DNA of 64,000 nucleotides from Phytoseiulus persimilis (taxonomy: Eukaryota; Arthropoda; Arachnida; Mesostigmata; Phytoseiidae), in assembly GCA_037576195.1 (NCBI GenBank), contig CM075101.1, forward strand, positions 5,270,001 through 5,334,000, given 5' to 3'. The first letter of the stretch is position 1. Each line of letters begins with the position of its first letter. This document shows positions 1-13,032 of this stretch, piece after piece. A program made the translations under genes and the position numbers. The notes beneath the pieces were generated by a model. That model saw nothing but the letters and a program-made list of their open reading frames with translations, was not told where the DNA came from and ran no database searches.

Positions 1-2334
1 GACGAGCTGTTGCAGACCTCTCAGACCGCGGACGCGACGCATGGGGAATACCGGAGCAATAACTTCGAGAACTCGCTATACTTCACGCTCTCTCTTATCA
101 CAGCAACAGGTGAGGCTCTCGGAGCACGCAGTTTGAAGGGTCAGAGGTCTTTGCAGTTCAAGGATGTCCTTTCCATGATTGAAATCTCATTATTGAGCTG
201 GAGCTGTCACCAGAGCGAATTATGGACTGAGCCTGAGTTCCTTTCCAGCCTCGGGCAATCTGCTTCGCTTGCCGGACGCGACTCAGTTTGTCGTGATCTT
301 ATACACTGCTATCGGGATTCCGTTGCTGTTGATCTGGATTTGTCTCATGGGCCGATCGATGGCACAGTTCTGGATAATGTTGTGCCTGCACTCGTGCTGC
401 TGCGGCATGTCGTTGGTTGAGCGCGCGGATGTGTCGGTGTTTCGGAGACTCTTCAATCGAATCAGCCGAAGGCGGAGCGTGACACCGGAGCTGATGTCTT
501 GTGGGAAGGCGAAAGCTTCTCCTTCGGTTCCCTCGTCTCCGATCTCCATCATCGACGATCTTGTCGATTCGGAGCGCAACGTCCTCGTTCAACCTGAAAA
601 CTTCGACGATTACTTCAGACTCGTTCGTGGGGATCTCATCATGCCAATGTGGACCCTCAGTCTCTTCTTTCTCCTGTACTCTATATTTGGAGCCACGTTC
701 GGTGCCGTGAGTCATGGAGTGTCGTTCATGACCGCATTCTTCTATGGTGAGTTTGTGCAACAAACTGTTCCGTACATGCCCCTGCTTGAATCGCTTCTGT
801 CATGAGGGCTTAATCTGGTCGTCGGGATCCGCGCCTGATACCCGCGATTTCAGCGTAGTTACCGATTTGAAAAGGGGGTCGCCTCTGAAATGCAGCTGAA
901 TAAATATTGACCAGGGCATGTATGACGCTATCGTCGATCTTTACGTGATCAGCGCACAAATGCTTCTATTCCGTGACGGAAGTAAGCGTCCTTGAGTTGT
1001 GAAATAGGCTTCGCCAACACTGTCCGATGAGCGTCGAGCGAAATGGGAGCAGATGGTCCTTGACCTGGAGTTGCGTGCCCCATGCACAGTGAACGAAACT
1101 TGGAAGCGAATGCCCCCATGATCTGCTCTCAGTGAGGGCCGTTCTTTTCCGAATCGATGTCTTTTCGCCGACATTTATTCCTGCGTCACGAGCTCGGATC
1201 CAGTCCGCGGACCTCTTGCGACCGGCCACGTGAGAGAATTCACGTCCAAAGCGAGGCACCGCCAATATTGGTCCCAAGTCATGAGAACCACGTTTCAGGT
1301 TATTTGATTTTCACGACCATTGGAGGAATCACTCCCAATCTCGGGCTCACGACATCCCCGATGACTCATCTGACTCGGTTCGGTGGAGATGATGTCTTCA
1401 CTTTCATCGTCATACAGCAAGATCGTGCTGCAAAGGTTGGTCGCATTATTCAGGGAGTGAGAATGTTTCAAATTTCCATTCGCATCGGTCAGAGGAATAC
1501 ACGAAGCCGAATTATCCCTCTAGGTGATTTGGATGCTCTACTTCCTCATCGGGTACATGATCGTTTCTGGCATTCTCTACATGGCATACCTCCATCTCAC
1601 CTGGCGCTGCACATTCTGTCGCAAGTCGGATGAGGTGACGCCGCAGAAATCTCTCCGCACGTCGAGGAGGTCTTCAGAGAAATCCCTGACCCCTGTCGAA
1701 GTGATTCCAAGCAGGAGGTATGTATCCTTGCTCGGCCAGCGGAGAGCTCTCTCCCTTCCTCCTCACGTTCTCGTCGAGAGAATGCGCTTCTCATCTACGA
1801 CCATAATCCTTATGTTTCAGGGCGTCCACCCCCGGACACGTTCTCATGGGGAAGAAAATGGTCGAATCTCGCAGAAGTTCGGCAGCCACCTTACGACAAA
1901 CAACGATTGAGATGACGACACCGGAGATAGAGGAGGAGCTCAGGACATTGGCTGAAGAAGAAGAAGAAATCAAGTCCAACTCGTCAGATTCGGGGATTTC
2001 GAAAACCGGATCTGAACGAATGGTGGAAGAGGATCGTCAGACAGTTCGCTCCGTCCGCAGCAGCCGGAGCAGTGGCAAGCGATCTGCCAAAAGCGGCGGT
2101 GGTCAGAGTGCGCTGTCCAAGCATAGCATTAAAAACAAGGCCAACAGCATCGAAGAAGATATTCGAGATGAGAAGGAACCCGAGAGTATGATGGAAACTG
2201 ATGACGACAGAGATCCGGACGACGAATCGAAGAAGGATGACGAAAACTCCGACAAGGAGGAGAAGGAAGAGAAAGTGTCGGATGAACCCAAGGACCAGGA
2301 AGAACCAGCGCTTGGGAAACATCTGCTCTCGTGA
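1..2334 (+). CDS. Two-pore-domain (K2P/TWiK-like) potassium channel, 5' partial
   Basis: Assembled from five exons: 1-109, 249-746, 1299-1435, 1524-1717 and 1821-2334. All introns are GT-AG, phases agree, and the stop TGA is at 2332-2334. The visible part is 483 residues; the 5' end lies outside the window. Exon 1 holds the end of the first pore helix (SLYFTLSLITATG). Exon 2 holds M2 (about residues 51-72, FVVILYTAIGIPLLLIWICL), a cytosolic linker with a CCC cluster, and M3 (about 169-189). Exon 3 carries the second pore (LIFTTIGGITPN), exon 4 carries M4 (about 250-272), and exon 5 a 170-residue acidic, Ser/Arg-rich cytosolic tail. K2P channels are dimeric plasma-membrane leak channels that set resting potential. 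Both selectivity filters differ from the usual TxGYG/TxGFG: the first reads TATGASGN across the splice, the second TTIGGIT. The subfamily cannot be assigned. Fold confidence is high, ion selectivity uncertain. The gene converges on the decarboxylase gene downstream. Confidence 0.85.
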
Positions 2335-3382
2335 TGGCGGAGGCTGGGGCGCGGCGTAATCGACAGGAGAAGGGAGGGCGGTGCTTGCGTCGTACCCGAA
2401 ACTGGGAGCGAACAAATGCCAGAAAATGTTCTGGTAGAATGAATCCTCTCCACTATGTCGATAACTCCCAGACTGCGCCCCTGGAGGCTCAACGAGGAGT
2501 ATGGACTCCAGAAAAGACGGCCCCAGCTTCCTCGAGAACGGGAGTGGACGAGTTGTACCCTGTAAATCACCCCACCGACCTACGTAGCGCGGGAGCGCGG
2601 GCTCTCTGGTTCACATCCACTACCACGAAACCAATGACTTGTGACGACTAGAATCAGGGAGCAAGCGTTGCGATGGACAACTATCGTTTTTATTCTGTTC
2701 GGCCGTCAGCTGGAGAAGTATTTCGTTCACAAAATCGAGCTCTGAATGAGGAATACGTTGTGCGCTTCAAGACAGTCATGCTCCCGGTTACAGTATTGTA
2801 TAGCCGAGCGAGCGTTAAGCGCACCCTCAGATGAAACCTAATATAATGCCATACTCATGTACCACTACACTCAAATGAAGCGGTCAGTCACGGCTCTCTA
2901 AACCTAGCGGATCGAAACTCTCGGCGAAGCGACTGATGCTGGTTTTCGAGGTTATCTCAGGGTTAATTATTCCCACGAACGGTGAGGAGAAAGCAGTCGT
3001 GTCACAGACATCTCTTCTACCGGCTTCCAACAGATTGTTACGATGTCGATATCCTGCCTCGCAGCTAAAGTCCCACGAAACGGTGACCCGAAATCCATAT
3101 CTTTTCGCGCACTTGCATATTTCAGACGCTGTCCACAATATCGTTTAGATGTATTGTATCATATCATAGGACTTGACGGAAGGCGATGTCAGCAAGAATG
3201 TTGGCCCGGAGCGAGATCACTCAGCTGAGTTGATCCGAAGCCATAGTAAGGATTATTATCCAATAACGTCCGAATCAGAGGACGCACGGTTCCATATTGC
3301 CGGGCGCCGCGTGCGTCGAATCCGTAGTTCAATCCTGTAGTCAGAGGTTAAGAGCTGCTCACTGTAAACTTCCACACGTAAA

Positions 3383-3388
3383 AATAAA
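3383..3388 (+). promoter_or_regulatory. Possible poly(A) signal of the potassium channel gene
   Basis: AATAAA about 1.05 kb after the channel stop codon and before the convergent decarboxylase gene ends at 3649. It fits a long 3' UTR, but the hexamer alone is weak evidence. Confidence 0.3.
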
Positions 3389-3648
3389 GACTGCTCGTTC
3401 CGAGCATGAAACGTTGCTTCTCTGTGAGCACACATGACTCCCCACTTCCTGCTTCTACTGATGCAGAAGGGATTCAGATCATCCCGAAGCCTAACTCCAA
3501 TCTAAATGAGAAGTTATTGGTTACTCTCCAACGCTTCGAATGGATCCATTTGCCATATTTCGCGTCGGAAACTATTGAGTCGGATGCCAGGAGTCGCACC
3601 AATGAGCTGACGAGCCTTCGTCTCATCAGGGGTTCCGTACTAGATTGT

Positions 3649-6598
3649 TTACATTCCAACGGCGTTTATGTTCTGGAGTTTTTCAGCGGACGATGACATT
3701 TTCTTCGCACCATCGGCAGATTCTTCGGCTTTGCCACTCTCGTTGTCGGACAGCGCGCGAACAATCTTCGGGTTGTACAGCTTCGGGTCGGACACCATTC
3801 GCACGAAAAACGATCTTTTGTACCTGAGCGAGTGACGCTTCTTGTCCAGCAGGAACACTTCATCTGGTTCTGCTGCCTCGTATTCGGTCTCCTGGAACGA
3901 AGCGACGCACTAACAAGACAGAACCAGCCAGAATCCGGTACCTGATTGGATTTCGAGGAAGAGAAATATGCCAGGGAGGCGCGGACTCCTCTCATCTCCG
4001 GGGCCCACCTCAAGGAGCTCGGTCGTGGTCTGGCTGATCACGTCCCACGCGTACCCGATGTCCTCATCGGTTGCATTCTGAGCACAAACGCAGAACCGGA
4101 TGACGAACCGATTGTGGAGCGAAGCTGGCACCATGTGAAGTTTGCCGCTAGCATTGATGATAGTCAGCAGCTTCTTGTTCAAGGCGTTGCTTCCCTGAGG
4201 AATTCGGATTCAAAACCACCGCGTTCAACAGCGAATTTCAATGGAGTCGGATCGGTGTGAGCGGGATGCAGGAGATGGAAAGCGATATATATTCCATGAT
4301 GCATCGAAGGCAAAGTTGTTCAAGTCCCCTCATTCAACTCACTTTCAGCCGGAAACAGACGAGCGAAAGGATGACTTCGTTGCAGACCTCGAATCGATCG
4401 TCGTGCCGTACCAGGCATTCGAATTTTTTCGCGAGGCGAACATGGTCTCGGATGTAGCGTTGCAGACCTTCGACACCGTAGCGTCGGATCACGAACCAGA
4501 GTTTCAAGGAGCGGAATCGTCGGCTCAACGGTATTCCCCAGTGCTGAGAATTTGTTGGAAGGTGAGATTCATAATTCGACTCCAATTTTTTGCCCCGGAA
4601 AGGGATCTACGATCTCAGAGCGTCTACCAACCCTGTAGTCTATGGCTTTGTCGGAGTAACTGTGTTGGAGATAGAGCGGATCCACCACGAGAGCCTCTGT
4701 CAACTTGAACCGATCTTTTACCCTACGAAGAGAGCTGACTAGTTAGGAAAACACATCGACCAAAAACGATCTCAGTGATAGTTATTTCTTCACGGGGATT
4801 CGCCTGCGATGAGATGAGCCCTCCTCTCACCATTCACGACATCATGTCATCCGATAAATGCCGCAGCGCTTGGGCGCAGGCACGTTCGCGAAAGGAGGAA
4901 CTCACCACATCGTCGAACAATCGAAATTCACCAACATCCACTTGTTCGGGTTGGTGTTGAAAGACATTGCGTGCTCGATACCGTCTGTGAGGTGTTGGAA
5001 CTCAGGGCATATGAAGGCAGAGCCGGCGAAGGCGGCATCAACATGCAGCCAGATTTCTTCCTGCTTGCAAATAGGTCCGATCTCGTCCAGAGGATCGAAC
5101 GAACAGCAGGACGTGGTCCCCAACGTCGTCGAAACCTTGAGAGATAGTCAATTGTGACCCAAGAATACCTCGTACTTCTTCTGACATCAAAAACGACTCC
5201 AAACGTATTTGAGCTCCACTCACGAAGAAAGGAATCGATCCGGCAGCTTTGTCCTCTTTAATCGCCTTGGCTAGCACGTTGCCTCGCAGGCGGTTTGTCG
5301 GATCGGTGTCGAGGATTCGGAGCTTCACAAAGCCGATGCGGGCTGCCTTCTCCACGCAGGAATGAGACTGCAAGGTAATAAGAGAACACCGGACTGAAAC
5401 AGGCTCACCGAAGGTGGAAATGAAGCGCGTGTGGCGCACATGATCGGTTTGAACGTACCTCAGTTGAGCAGTACGCCATGAGTTTAGGGAGGATGGCGTA
5501 GTCATCGAGACTCGGATATTTGAGTTTCGCTTTCTTGATCGCGTCGTAACGAGCTGCCAACAGCGATACCAACACGCACTCTGACGCAGAGGTCTGGAGA
5601 GAACGCCGGAAGGTAGTGATTGATCCGATCGGGATCGGAACGGTTAGTTGAGATAGTATCGACGGCGACATCTCGAAGACGTCCTACCTGGATCACTCCT
5701 CCGCCTTTGCTGTCTCCATGCAAGCACAGGAATTCCTCGGGTAATCCAATCATTTTTCCTGGTCATGAGTGGAAGAATCTCTGAGTCCCCAAGCCGGATG
5801 AGAGGAATAGGATCTCTGGAGGAGATCCTCTGAATTGATTCTGTCGTGAGAGGAAAGGGAAACTCACCCAGCCAATCAAGCATGATGATTTCGAGCTCTG
5901 TGCAGACCGGACTGGCAGCCTGTGGACCGTGCAATGAGAACGCAACATGTTAGGCTATGTTCCTGATACACATTACAGCGTATTCCGAGAAGCCACGTTC
6001 TTCAGAAACGGTATTTACCCAACTGAAACCGACGCAGCCTATAGCATCGGACACCATGTCCGCTAAAATCGACGGATAGCTATTGCCAGCGGGGAAGTAG
6101 GCGTGGAACCTCGGATGTTGCCAGTGCGTCACCTGTGGACGGCGAGCAGGTGTCTGGTTCCAGGACTTCTTGGAAAAAAAACCTTCAGAGAAAGAGGAGC
6201 ACGTTCAACTCACGCCAGGCATGATGAATTTTTCGAAGTCGGCCATGATGATGTCCCAGTCCTCGGGCTTCTGAGGAGCCTTTCTTGGCAGCAAATCTTA
6301 AAAAATCGATCTTAGAAACCGCTCGACATCTTGGCGCTAGCGTTTGAGTCGAGGCAGCTTCGAGCAATGATTGTTCGACGATTGATCGCCCACCTTTGAG
6401 GTATCCTGGCTCACACTTCGGGGTCACTCTCCGCTGACCTATATTCTCGAGGTATTCGGCAATGTAATCCACCATGTCTCGACCCTTCAACCGGAACTCC
6501 TCGGTGTCCATACCATATCTAGTGTCCTCTCCACGTTCGTAGCCGTCCGCTGCGTTGGTTCCGACAGGGAAGAGGTACGTCATCGGGCGTTCCTCCAT
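3649..6598 (-). CDS. Tdc: Tyrosine decarboxylase (PLP-dependent, tyramine/octopamine synthesis)
   Basis: Twelve exons, minus strand: 6598-6394, 6296-6214, 6132-6019, 5919-5868, 5758-5688, 5593-5459, 5367-5224, 5135-4906, 4722-4632, 4543-4343, 4194-4009, 3891-3649. All are GT-AG with matching phases and give 584 residues. It is a group II pyridoxal-phosphate decarboxylase: [20 protein letters not shown] near the N-terminus, active-site His222 in [13 protein letters not shown] with Asp301, and the Schiff-base lysine Lys333 in [38 protein letters not shown] and the tail [19 protein letters not shown] are the forms of arthropod tyrosine decarboxylase rather than dopa or histidine decarboxylase. 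The enzyme converts tyrosine to tyramine in the cytosol, the first step to octopamine. The start was chosen at 6598 ([11 protein letters not shown]); in-frame Met6 and Met30 are alternatives. It is tail-to-tail with the potassium channel gene. No lesion was seen. Confidence 0.95.
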
Positions 6599-9500
6599 CG
6601 ACAGAGATTCGAGCGGACATTTACTTTTGACAAGCGCACGGCGGCAGTGGGAATACCGCGGAACTTACGCAAGACAGGTCGATGGTGCGGCGATTGATTG
6701 AGTTTCCGGGGGGTATTGGGGCAGAGATTTGAACAATGTTGAGGGGACTGCTGCGGACTGTTGTTCTCCACGGACTTCGGGAGCAGCTTCTGCACCCACG
6801 AGAGGTTCATATTTCCGTTTCCCTCTCCTTCCTCGGGCTGAGCAAGAGGAATGTGCAGCCTCGTCCGCCCCGATCGCAAGTTTCGGAAGATTTGACGCCG
6901 CTCGTGCTCTCCGGGATCACCTTCAGGCGAAAGTTCCCGTCAGAGCGGATCCTTCGAACGAGTTTTCCCTGACAGGAGCTCGAACGCGCGACGACGACGA
7001 CGACGTCCGAAGCGAAGAACCATAAAGACGAAGCTTTTCATCTGTTCAACCTCCAGACGCGCGAATGCCGTAGGAGGGAACATGACGATGGATGTTGTGG
7101 CCATGAATAACTATTCATGTGGAATCCCAATTCAGAGCAGTGCTCCGAGATCGACGCAGTTAGCTAGAGTTTTTATGGCTCGCTGTGATCGAGAGATCGT
7201 CACGATGGGAGTTACGCGCGCAAAAACGGCTGACTTTGAGCCGTGAGCGAGAGGGAATATCCTGCATCGAGTCTCCGTGTCACAGCTAGTCCTCAGAACT
7301 GTCGTCGCTCCAGCGCCTCCCGTATCGGGTCGTTTCAACTCGACGTTCGAGGCGCGAGATGGAATTATTTTCACAGAAATATTCTCATTTCGTTAGCAAA
7401 TCAGCTTCGATGCGCTAATTCGGGAAATAACTTCCTTTTGATCTCTTCTCTAGAATCGAACAGCGGGCCCGAGCAGGTCTAACAGTGCTGTGAAGCGAGG
7501 AACTCTCAGTCGGAGAGTTCAATGCTGAACACGCTCGTCGAGTCATGACGGGGACGCGTCTCGTCGGGCTGCAAAGCGCGCCAAGTACAACATGGATCCA
7601 ATACCTCGAATTCCGAGTCACAAGCTCGACTCGAAATATCCACACGCGATGGCTCAACGTCGAGTTAACTGAGCCACTACACTCTTCTGATGTACATTCC
7701 TGAAGCTCGAGCCCGTAGGCGGCCATGACGCTCGAATATCCATGAGCACTTTTCTCTGAGCATTATTTATAGATATGAGCAAATTCTTCCGCTCGCATGA
7801 CGCACGAGACGACCCGTTGTCCCGTCCCAATGTTCGAATCGCGGATATTCAGTGAGTCGAGCTCATTGAAGTCATCGCTGCGCTAAGAGTCCGCTTGACC
7901 TTCGAGTTAATGCAAGAAACCCGATGAGGACTCCGAGGCTATTCCGAGCTATGTGATGCAGGTCGCGAACAAAACATCAGCGTCCGCCAAAGCTTGGCCC
8001 GCTCCGCACTGCTGCCCTCGGGAGGGGTTCTTGACGCGCATTCGCGTGTCTCGTTCCCCGAATCTCGAGAATGGCTTCGACTTGAACCGATACTCGCGCT
8101 GCTTGTCTTCCGAGATGAGCCTTCCAAGTTTCCCGGTACAGCTCCAGTCGGCATGGTTTCAGTATAGGTCGGCTCCAGCGATTACTCCAACGAGCCTTTC
8201 TGAGCCTGTCGAAAGCTGAAATTGTACCTGCGTAATCTGCAGAAAGTCCCCGCGCTTTCCTATGCGTAGCTCGACAGTTAGTTCGCCGAGCGGGCCAACG
8301 AGAGGGCCAGCCAGCAACCCTCCTTCTGACTGACGTTCGCAATGAAAAGAATTCCTTCCATATTAATAATCCGGTGCGCCTTCGGCCTCATATTGACGCC
8401 CTCCCACCAGGCTCAAACTCGTAGACGCACTCGAATTCGTCGTTTCAGCGATCGCTCACAAGAACAATTGACGAACGGATCAACTCGACCTGGATCCTCT
8501 AAGGATCGAAAAACTTCCACTCGGAGGGTACAGGAAACAGGTTCTGTGCCGTTTGTCGAGTCCATAGTAGATTTGGGGCCTTTCTCCCTGATGTTCGAGG
8601 TTGTGAGTCATTACGTTGTGAGCGGATGGCAACCGCGCGCTCAGAGTCACCTCATCGATACCTGCCTTTCAGGCATAGGCTGGCCGCAGTATGGTTCATG
8701 TTGAAGCGATCCGTCAATCGAATAAGGGGTGTCCCGTTCCAACGATTTGAAACTGGTTCATACGAAATAGGCTCTTCTTATGAGTGCCGGGTTACTTTCC
8801 GTCAGAGGGTCCGAGCTTCTCGGAAGAAGAAATTTTCCAGAGCGACGCTTCGCCTCTGAATGCTCCACATCCACCTCAACGAAAGGCCGCAGAGCTGCTC
8901 GAGCTGTTTCGTCGAAACCGCCGACGGCTAGAAATCGAGGAGCGACCCGAACTTCAACGATGGATCCTGGGACTCCCTCGTTCCAATGACCATTGTAACG
9001 GCAAACGCACTCCTTTTGTGGTGATTAGCGGATCACTCGTCTGAGATTCGGGTTCCTCCGGATCATTCGCTCCTCCGAAAAAATCTATCTCCGAAACAAC
9101 TCACTCATGACCGCTTGAATACTCCACAGCTTCTGTGCGTCAATCGGGACCCGCCAGGCTGTGTGCCCTAGAACGACGTCTGACTGTTCTGGCTGCTGGC
9201 TATCGTCTCAACAGTGATGGCTTTGTAAACAACGGAGTTCCTCGTAGACCACCGCGAGCGCAGTCCACACTAACGCATTGCGGAGCGGACTCTCGCGGAA
9301 GTGATTCCATCGACTTCAGAGGTTCGTCCGCCGTCGCGCGGACTCGATGAGGGAAAGAACTTGCCGACGAGCACAAAGTGGCTGAAGTTTGAATGCTTTT
9401 ACTCACACTTCGGAGACGGTGTGTTCAGGAAGGCCGGTGAGCCCGCCGACGAGTTGGTTTGAGCGAGGTCAGAGCCGCTGAAGACACTCGGAATTCTGCC

Positions 9501-9687
9501 TTTCGGACGTGTTCGCTGATGATAGATTGCCAGTGGCGGTCTTGGCCGTGGACGGATGCCGAAGCTTCGATGAAGAGCAGGACGAGGCCATGAAGTTCGC
9601 TCAGCGGGAGAGCACTGCTGTGGGAAAGGAACCTTCTCCCCTAGCCTGGTTCTGGACCCCTGAACGGGCAAGCACTCAAGCAGACTG
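6599..9687. other. No gene recognised; upstream region of Tdc
   Basis: About 3.1 kb upstream of the decarboxylase start. Short open frames on both strands show no recognisable motif or splice-consistent chain. It presumably contains Tdc 5' UTR, non-coding exons and control sequence, but no promoter element could be singled out. Confidence 0.5.
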
Positions 9688-9800
9688 GTACGCAGGCAGG
9701 CAGTCAGTCAGACGACCGGACGGGCGGGTGGGCGGACGGACGGGCTTCGAACAGGCGGGCGAACAAGACGACAGACAGACGGCAGCCGGCCAGCCCCATT
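9688..9800. repeat. GC-rich tetranucleotide-like simple repeat
   Basis: Runs of CAGG, CAGT, CGGG, GGAC and CAGA four-base units, irregular and drifting from one unit into the next. It is a degenerate microsatellite. The open frames across it are composition artefacts. Confidence 0.7.
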
Positions 9801-11373
9801 CCCTCCCTCCCGCCTTCCCTCAGCTGGCCGACAAGAGATGAAAAGACGCCAAATTTGAATGTCGAGGAGGGGACTCTTTCCCTTTTCCATCCTCACCTGT
9901 CGAGCTCTGTCCCATCGGTCCGCCCGCATGACATATATAGTCTTTAATATGAAGTTCTTCTCTGACAGCCAGCCTGCGCGACGAAGCAAGCGGCAGCTTT
10001 CCTCTCGGCTTTTGTTCGCTCAAGCTAGATTCTATGGAAGGGTGAGACGAGTCACGGAATCTCTCGATGCGCACAATTCTCGATGGAGCGCAAAGATGCG
10101 CTTCACATGAAAGAGTGTCAGCCCAACAGTTTTTTTCCCCTCTTGACCCCGAAGGTCGGCGATGTGCCGTTTGGGCAGCCTTGTGACATTTCTCATCAGA
10201 CAAGGATGAAGCTCAAGGTGTCTCTCGTCCGGTCTTGCCCGACGGCGTCGCAGTCGATGAAGGAGAATCTTCAGCTGTGACCTTCGAGAGGGTCTCTCAA
10301 AGTGGAGGAGCTTTCCTCATCAATCAGCCATTATGTACCGCGAGGAAGTTTCAGGACGGGAAAGAATAGAAATACCTTCGGCGCTCCAAGCAGCGGGCGA
10401 TCCGGGAAGATTTCCGAGTGCGAGTCCGGATCGCTCGGATAATTTCAGCCGGCAAGATGAAGCTCTGTGGGGTGTGAAGTTTATCGCTCGACGGGACGTC
10501 GATTCCTCCAAACTCGGCTTAAGATGTCGGGATGCCTGCTCAGTCGAACTGCCCGGTCCAGTCTCCAGGCGCGAAAGGAGGGAACGCCGAATACCGAACA
10601 AAGAGAGTTGGCGCGGGACGAGTGCCTTCAAACGGAATCAATTAGACCTCACAAAGAATCATAATTGCCCGTCCAGAAGGGAGACCAGGCACGATCCTTC
10701 AACCAAGCGTGTGAGAGGAACGTTCTGTAGAAGCAACTCGTTTTCTCGGCAAACTATCGTGAAGATGTGTATGTGTGGAAGAGAGAGGAAGAAGAAACAA
10801 ATATCAGCCGAGAAGGTTAGGAGGGCGACGGGTAGCGTCAAGCAAGCATAGTTTGGAGAAGCGTCACCGATCCTGACAGAACTTCCAAACGTGATCAGAA
10901 TTCTGGGCTTACTTCAACGGCTTTCTCTTCTCCACAATGAGACCCGACCGCAATGACATCGAGTCTTCCAGATGGCACGGCCGAGATGATCGCTTATCAA
11001 GCATCCCTGATATAGCTCTGCCCACCCCTTTGCCAGCTATTTATATGCTAAGCGCATCCCGACTTGTCAATGAGAAAAAACAGACTAGCGCGCTGAAACT
11101 TCGCTCTCCAGCGAGCATCAATCGAAAGGGACCACTCGAATTCGTGTCGAGACTCCCCATCTATTCCATTCTTCTCCCAACGGAGTTCCGAGCCGCATCG
11201 CCAATGCTCTGAGACGTGACCTGTCCCGTCCACTGAGATAGCGACCGAGTGAGCTTCTGCCAGATGATCAGGAAGGCCGACGTGAACTCAGAGCTGATCC
11301 TTTGTGAGCAACGAGCCACCAAAATAGTGTCAGATCAGTCAAGCAAATGTACACGAAGTAATCTATGTATAAA
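9801..11373. other. No gene recognised
   Basis: Several open frames of up to about 170 codons cross this stretch on both strands, but none shows domain motifs, codon periodicity that can be judged by eye, or splice-compatible partners. Confidence 0.4.
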
Positions 11374-11626
11374 TAGTGGTCAAACGGACATGGGGTTGGA
11401 TCTTTAACTGTGGGGTTGAACGAACGAGTAGTTTGGACCCTTGCTCAAAATCGAGAGGAATCTTTCGTAATATGCGGCTATCGTGAAACTTAATGGTACC
11501 TCCGAAGTCCTCATAAACTCCAGCATCATATTGTTCGTTCCCGCTCTCGGAGTTTGTGACGGAGTTTTGGGGGCCACGAATCCCTCTCGCTAAGGGCGAC
11601 AGGCCAGAAAAGGTTGAAAACCACTC
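11374..11626. mobile_element. Possible short non-autonomous hAT-like element
   Basis: The right end reads, on the minus strand, GAGTGGTTTTCAACCTTTTC, close to the common hAT terminal sequence CAGTGGTTCTCAACC. A weaker match (TAGTGGTCAAAC) lies at 11374. The flanks TGTATAAA and TATATAAA resemble an 8-bp target duplication but do not sit exactly at the ends. Only the right end is convincing; the left boundary is tentative. Confidence 0.3.
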
Positions 11627-12294
11627 ATCTATATAAACCAGAGTCAAACGCCTGTCGGTTTGTTTGTGGGATAGAGATCACCTCCGACGTCGAGAGCCCG
11701 ATAGGGATGAGCTCTTTTGCAACTTGTTGAGCGAGTCACAGGAAAGGGCATGGGCCACCCCATGCCCCCTTCATCATTCGCCCTTCCTTCTCCAACCTTT
11801 GTGGTATCCACTGACACAGTGTCGTTCAATGAAATAGAGCCACACTCAGAGATCGGAGCTTTCTTCAAACCCGATGCGATTTCCGATAAAAAAAATCCAT
11901 CATAGCGGAGGCAATCGACTCCGTAGTTTGCCAAGTTTCTGATTTTCGGAGTCGTTTCCGAATTCCAGTAGGTCGGAACGACGGTGACAACACGCTGTTA
12001 TGAGTGGATCATATAATGGCGCACGAAGAAAGCTTTCGATTGTACTCTTGAAATCGGACACCTGGGTCGGGAGCTACGGATGCAGGATTGGCAGCCATAA
12101 CTGAGTCATATTGTAGTCCGACAACAAAGCTTCCATACCCGCTTTTACTCTGTGGAGTCGGTCACTTGGGTCAAGAGTCACGGATGTTCTTACTCGAGTC
12201 AGTCATCGGCTGCAAAATGGAGCCACCCCAACTCCATGTCTTCAACGTCCGAGCTTTGAGCTGATGTAGATCATATAAAATACAGTCTCTGAAC
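11627..12294. other. No gene recognised
   Basis: Non-coding by inspection. A minus-strand frame (about 11934-11644) has no motif and no neighbours it could splice to. Confidence 0.4.
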
Positions 12295-12375
12295 CAGTGG
12301 CTCTCAACCTGGGGTCCGTGGACCCCGGGACGTCCGTCAGGCCTTTCCGGGGCGGGGGTCCGTAAGGAGGAAATG
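12295..12375 (+). mobile_element. hAT-type transposon terminus
   Basis: CAGTGGCTCTCAACCTGGGG followed by a palindromic GGGGTCCGTGGACCCC core is the classic left end of hAT-superfamily elements. No facing right end was found nearby, so this is a solo or truncated end. Confidence 0.45.
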
Positions 12376-12582
12376 AGGACCGTCCCTGGAACTAACCTCA
12401 TATTTAGAATATTCGATTTCGCCTTCTGATTCTGCAACATTCAGCATTTTCAGAGTTTTCTCTTTTTTCCCTCATGCCCAATCCGGGACCTGTTCTATTG
12501 CTCATGGGTCAACGTTACATTTATTGCGTGGCTCTGGAATGCTCACGCGACCCTGTTCTGTCTTCATTACAAGGTGTGTACG

Positions 12583-12711
12583 CATTCGATTCGATACTGT
12601 TCCAGAAGCGTTGAGCGAGGGAAACGTGGACGTCAACTCAACGTCTTCTCGGATCGCCAGCAACCACAACCTCAGCAATCAACAATCGTGTTACACGGTT
12701 CTGAGCTGAAT
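12583..12711 (+). repeat. Diverged duplicated block, copy 1
   Basis: Starts CATTCGATTCGA and ends GGTTCTGAGCTGAAT; inside are GTCAACTCAAC and CGGATCGCC. A second block at 12908-13032 has the same start, the same end and the same internal order with many substitutions. No coding content recognised. Confidence 0.5.
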
Positions 12712-12907
12712 CCGTTCGATCTGTCTCTCGTTGGGTTGACACTCAGCGACCTCGAGTGAGCAGGGCTTCACAAGTCTTTCCCCGATCGTAGGCGCTCCGC
12801 CTTCTTTACCGGTTTTGTGATAGATTCTCAGCGCGACCTCCCCAGGTCCTCTCGGAGGATTGCGTAATGACGTTCTCCTCGACAGTTCTAGGCTCTTTGA
12901 TTTTTTT

Positions 12908-13032
12908 CATTCGATTCGACGCGGTCCCCAAGTATCCAGCGAGGCGAACGTGCGCGTCAACTCAACATCCCTTTGAATCGCCCGCGACGACAGGAATCGA
13001 CAAACAGGTCTAACTGTGGTTCTGAGCTGAAT
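12908..13032 (+). repeat. Diverged duplicated block, copy 2
   Basis: Partner of the block at 12583-12711: CATTCGATTCGACGCGG at the start, GCGTCAACTCAACATCC in the middle, GGTTCTGAGCTGAAT at the end. It looks like an old local duplication about 325 bp apart. Confidence 0.5.

Noticed and set aside
9700-9989. Proline/arginine-rich frames around 9.7-9.8 kb
   Set aside because: Produced by the tetranucleotide simple repeat.
10333-10851. 172-codon plus-strand open frame
   Set aside because: Arg/Ser-rich, no motif, overlaps another open frame of similar quality; judged chance.
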